64,000 bases of DNA. Origin: Desulfuromonadaceae bacterium. Its GTDB lineage: Bacteria > Desulfobacterota > Desulfuromonadia > Geobacterales > Pseudopelobacteraceae. A program made the position numbers and the translations under genes. Positions 61,572-64,000 of the stretch are shown here, piece after piece. The stretch lies in the NCBI GenBank assembly GCA_028681335.1, contig JAQUIT010000003.1:62001-126000 (forward strand). Direction: 5' to 3'. The notes under the pieces were generated by a model that worked only from the letters and a program-made list of their open reading frames with translations, did not search any database and was not told where the DNA came from. The stretch's first letter is position 1, and each line of letters opens with the position of its first letter.

Positions 61572-62765
61572 ATGGCTATTGCTATGAAGATTGCCAGTCA
61601 AATATCAAAATCATCCTGGATACGCAAGATGTTCGAAGAGGGGGAACGACTGCGTCAGGAATTCGGTGCAGATAAAATCTATGACTTTACCCTCGGTAAC
61701 CCGGATGTGGAACCACCCGAATCATTTAGTCGAGAACTGTTGGAGCTGGCGCAGAATCCGCTACCGGGAATGCATCGCTATATGAATAACGCCGGCTATG
61801 CAGAAACACGTGCCGCAGTTGCAAAAAAGATATCCAAAGATGCCGGACTTACTGTGCCGGCGGACAATATTATCATGACCTGCGGTGCCGGTGGTGCTCT
61901 CAATGTCGTGCTCAAGACTATTCTCAACCCGGGAGAGGAGGTTATCATTCTGGCCCCTTACTTTGTTGAGTATAAGTTCTATATCGATAACCACGGGGGA
62001 GTGCCGGTAGAAGTCTGGACGAACCGTGAAACATTTCAGCTTGATATTGACGCAATTGAAAAGGCCATTAACACGAAAACCCGTGCCATTATCATCTGCT
62101 CTCCCAATAATCCGACCGGCGTTATCTATCCGGCGGATAGTCTGAAGCGGCTCGGAGATGCACTTAAGACGATTCACGAACGGACCGGTCACCTGATTTA
62201 TGTCATTTCAGACGAACCATACGCGCGCATCTCTTTTGATGGCCAGCAGGTGCCGAATATCTTCCCGTTGATCGAAAGCTCGGTTATTGTCACCTCACAC
62301 AGTAAAGATCTTGCTCTGCCGGGGGAGCGCATCGGCTATCTTGCCGCCAACCCCCGTATGGCAACTGCCGGGCAGTTTATCGAGGGGGCGGTCTTCAGTA
62401 ACCGGGTACTCGGTTTTGTCAATGCTCCGGCGCTGATGCAGCGGCTTGTTGCCAAACTACAGGATGAATCGGTCGATATCGCCGAGTACCAGGCCAAACG
62501 TGATCTGCTGGTGCGTGAATTGGGCGGCATGGGGTTCAAAATTATCAAGCCGGATGGTGCTTTCTACCTTTTTCCACAATCTCCACTGGCTGATGATGTG
62601 GAGTTTGTCAAGCTGGCCCAGAAACATCACATCCTGCTGGTGCCCGGGGCCGGTTTCGGCGCCCCCGGTTTCTTCAGAATAGCCTATTGTTTTGATATTG
62701 GGGTGATCGAGCGGAGTCTTCCGGCCTGGCGGGCGCTTGCAAAAGAGGTTGGATTGAAGGGCTAA
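61572..62765 (+). CDS. PLP-dependent class I/II aminotransferase
   Basis: A 397-residue protein. PLP-binding marks: GAGGALNVVLKTILNPGEEVIILAPYFVEYKFYIDNHGG region, ICSPNNPTGVIYPADSL, VISDEPYARISFD, and the Schiff-base Lys in TSHSKDLALPGERIGYLA. The substrate is not clear; it is the aspartate-aminotransferase fold class. The ribosome site is atggagggaagttgta. A terminator at 62779 lies inside the convergent gene. Confidence 0.9.
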   Translation: MAIAMKIASQISKSSWIRKMFEEGERLRQEFGADKIYDFTLGNPDVEPPESFSRELLELAQNPLPGMHRYMNNAGYAETRAAVAKKISKDAGLTVPADNIIMTCGAGGALNVVLKTILNPGEEVIILAPYFVEYKFYIDNHGGVPVEVWTNRETFQLDIDAIEKAINTKTRAIIICSPNNPTGVIYPADSLKRLGDALKTIHERTGHLIYVISDEPYARISFDGQQVPNIFPLIESSVIVTSHSKDLALPGERIGYLAANPRMATAGQFIEGAVFSNRVLGFVNAPALMQRLVAKLQDESVDIAEYQAKRDLLVRELGGMGFKIIKPDGAFYLFPQSPLADDVEFVKLAQKHHILLVPGAGFGAPGFFRIAYCFDIGVIERSLPAWRALAKEVGLKG

Positions 62766-62774
62766 AAACGGTGG

Positions 62775-63308
62775 TTATAAAGGCGGAGGAGCAGTTTTAT
62801 ACTCCTCCGCCTTTTTTTCAAGAAATTCAATAAAATCAATGGAGCGATAGACAAAGCGGAGATTAAAGCGGCTTTCGTACAGTAATAGTGCCGATGCAAC
62901 AAAAAGAAATAACCCGCCTGAGAGGGCTATCAATGTCGGAATCCAGGCTTGATAGCTGTTGCCGTAGGCAACATTGACAGCAATAGCCAGGCTGGAGGTG
63001 ACAAAGAACAGGGTTGCGGAGTAGAGTGCTACCATCGCTTTCTGAATCAGTTGCGCTCGTCGCCTCTGAAGTTCAATCTGTCCGCGCAGATGCTCCATCC
63101 GTTCTTCCGGGTACGAAATTTTCCCGGTAATGATCGCTTCTACTTCACCCTTCATAACATTTACCCGGTCAAAGATGCGCCCTAAACGGGCAGATGTTGA
63201 AAATATCAGTGTTCCACAGGCTGATATCAGCACAGCCGGAGTAATCATAGATGTCAGAATACTTGAGCTGCTGAGTGCTTCCAGGAGTTCTTTTTCAACA
63301 ATTGCCAT
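62775..63308 (-). CDS. DUF2721 family membrane protein
   Basis: A 177-residue protein with three hydrophobic segments (LTSMITPAVLISACGTLIFS, MVALYSATLFFVTSSLAIAV, WIPTLIALSGGLFLFVASALLL). LGRIFDRVNVMKGEVEAI is the family motif. Function unknown. Its last codons (EEYKTAPPPL) are encoded by the stem of the aminotransferase terminator. Confidence 0.85.
   Translation of the reverse strand: MAIVEKELLEALSSSSILTSMITPAVLISACGTLIFSTSARLGRIFDRVNVMKGEVEAIITGKISYPEERMEHLRGQIELQRRRAQLIQKAMVALYSATLFFVTSSLAIAVNVAYGNSYQAWIPTLIALSGGLFLFVASALLLYESRFNLRFVYRSIDFIEFLEKKAEEYKTAPPPL
62779..62817 (+). terminator. Rho-independent terminator overlapping a coding end
   Basis: aaaggcggaggag / ctcctccgccttttttt. It terminates the aminotransferase transcript and also encodes the C-terminus of the convergent DUF2721 gene. 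Confidence 0.8.
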
Positions 63309-63343
63309 GTCTTTGTCCTCAAACGTCTATCTGGTAATCTGAA

Positions 63344-64000
63344 TCAGGCGATCAACTTCAACTCCTCAATCAAACCTGCCAGGACATCATACCCTTTTTG
63401 CCAAAAACCGCTATCGGTGATGTCAATGCCGGCAAGTTTGGCGGTATCTGCCGGTGAAAGCGCTCCACCGGATTCCAGCAGGGTGCGGTAGCCCGGTTTA
63501 AAGGAATCTCCCTCTTCGCGATACTTCTGAAAGAGTGCCAGTACCAGCAGTTCGGCAAATGTGTACGAATAACAGTAAAAGCGGCTATGGATGAAATGGC
63601 TGATATAGCTCCATCCCCAGCGATAGGCAGGAATCATCTCGACCGAATCACCATACAGTTTGCCGTTTTCCTCCAGCCATATTTCAGCAATGCGGTCATT
63701 TGAGAGCAGTCCTCCGGTGCGCTCATTGTGCAGGCGCAACTCGAAGCGCGTCAACACGGTCTGGCGGAAGGTGGTAGCAATGATGTCCTCAATTTTTGCG
63801 CAGAGCAGCGACCTGCGTACAACAGGGTCCTTTTCATTGTCGAGCAGTCTGCGGGTTAGCAGCATTTCACCGAAAACAGAGGCGGTCTCGGCGAGTGGGA
63901 GCGGGGCGTGATAATTCAACATGCTCTGCTTCTGCGCGATTGTAAAATGGAGGCCATGACCGGCTTCATGGGCAATTGTGGCCAGGTCGCGCAGTGTGCC
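63344..64000 (-). CDS. M3 family oligoendopeptidase (5' end outside window)
   Basis: The frame is open to the right edge, so the N-terminal part is missing here. The visible 218 residues begin just before the zinc site IAHEAGHGLHF (HExxH) and continue with QSMLNYHAPLPLAETASVFGEMLL (third ligand Glu), then a helical C-terminus (YSYTFAELLVLALFQKYREEG, GFWQKGYDVLAGLIEEL). This fits PepF/thimet-type M3 peptidases. It degrades short peptides in the cytoplasm. Confidence 0.92.
   Translation of the reverse strand, partial: GTLRDLATIAHEAGHGLHFTIAQKQSMLNYHAPLPLAETASVFGEMLLTRRLLDNEKDPVVRRSLLCAKIEDIIATTFRQTVLTRFELRLHNERTGGLLSNDRIAEIWLEENGKLYGDSVEMIPAYRWGWSYISHFIHSRFYCYSYTFAELLVLALFQKYREEGDSFKPGYRTLLESGGALSPADTAKLAGIDITDSGFWQKGYDVLAGLIEELKLIA

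Overview
The window looks like the chromosome of a Geobacterales bacterium (Geobacter, Trichlorobacter or a close relative; Desulfuromonadota). The evidence is the gene set: an AcnB-type aconitase, an frdCAB-type succinate dehydrogenase/fumarate reductase, a GEMM-I riboswitch of the Geobacter cGAMP-like subtype, DUF502, DUF2721 and DUF3343 proteins, and a trmD region carrying a separate second RNA methyltransferase. There is no rRNA and no CRISPR array, and I see one tRNA, tRNA-Leu(CAA). Genes run off both edges: a CHAT protein on the left and an M3 peptidase on the right.

Region by region. 1-3.7 kb holds the CHAT/TPR protein, a repeat-rich gap, and an SH3 + M48 protease pair. 3.7-6.6 kb is an AT-rich accessory block: a SpoIIAA-like small protein, a PIN-like nuclease gene behind a phased palindromic operator array, and a small membrane protein broken by a REP palindrome, all bracketed by about 107-bp direct repeats. 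6.6-13.4 kb carries a surface lipoprotein with a G9 tract, a rhomboid/TPR/zinc-ribbon protein, an SDR protein, a DUF502 protein, a PH-SHOCT protein and a tandem pair of 84-residue unknowns. 13.5-19.6 kb is a self-contained regulatory module: a sensor kinase with an ABC-substrate-binding sensor, a sigma54 response regulator, and a two-gene secreted-protein operon with a well-matched sigma54 promoter and three upstream palindromes.

20-32 kb contains SseB-like and GNAT proteins, a heme-motif diguanylate cyclase, acnB, a second DUF502 protein, a small 11-mer-repeat protein, a riboswitch-controlled fibronectin III lipoprotein, an Hsp70-like protein, an L,D-transpeptidase, a ketopantoate-reductase-like protein and the tRNA. 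32-42 kb contains a periplasmic carbonic anhydrase, tgt, frdCAB with a small upstream ORF, an orphan Cas6-like RAMP protein, apgM and mltG. 42-48.6 kb is the translation and protein-export operon ffh-rpsP-khpA-rimM-trmD-RNA methyltransferase-rplS-rnhB, followed by a decayed metallophosphoesterase and, further on, a DciA-like gene.

48.6-64 kb carries ettA, a ferritin-like protein, an orphan hydrogenase maturation protease, a partner-switching cassette (RsbW-like kinase, STAS protein, and a transporter-STAC-GAF-PP2C fusion with a small membrane partner), an APH/P-loop kinase fusion, the rpsF-rpsR-DUF2232-rplI operon, a DUF2156 protein, an aminotransferase, a DUF2721 protein and the M3 peptidase.

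Three regulatory signals stand out. The same near-palindrome (GTGTATACAGTnTGC) lies at the acnB and frdCAB promoters, which suggests a shared TCA-cycle regulator. The riboswitch ahead of the fibronectin lipoprotein carries the A20-type residue associated with 3',3'-cGAMP recognition. The sigma54 module appears to have its target operon directly beside it.
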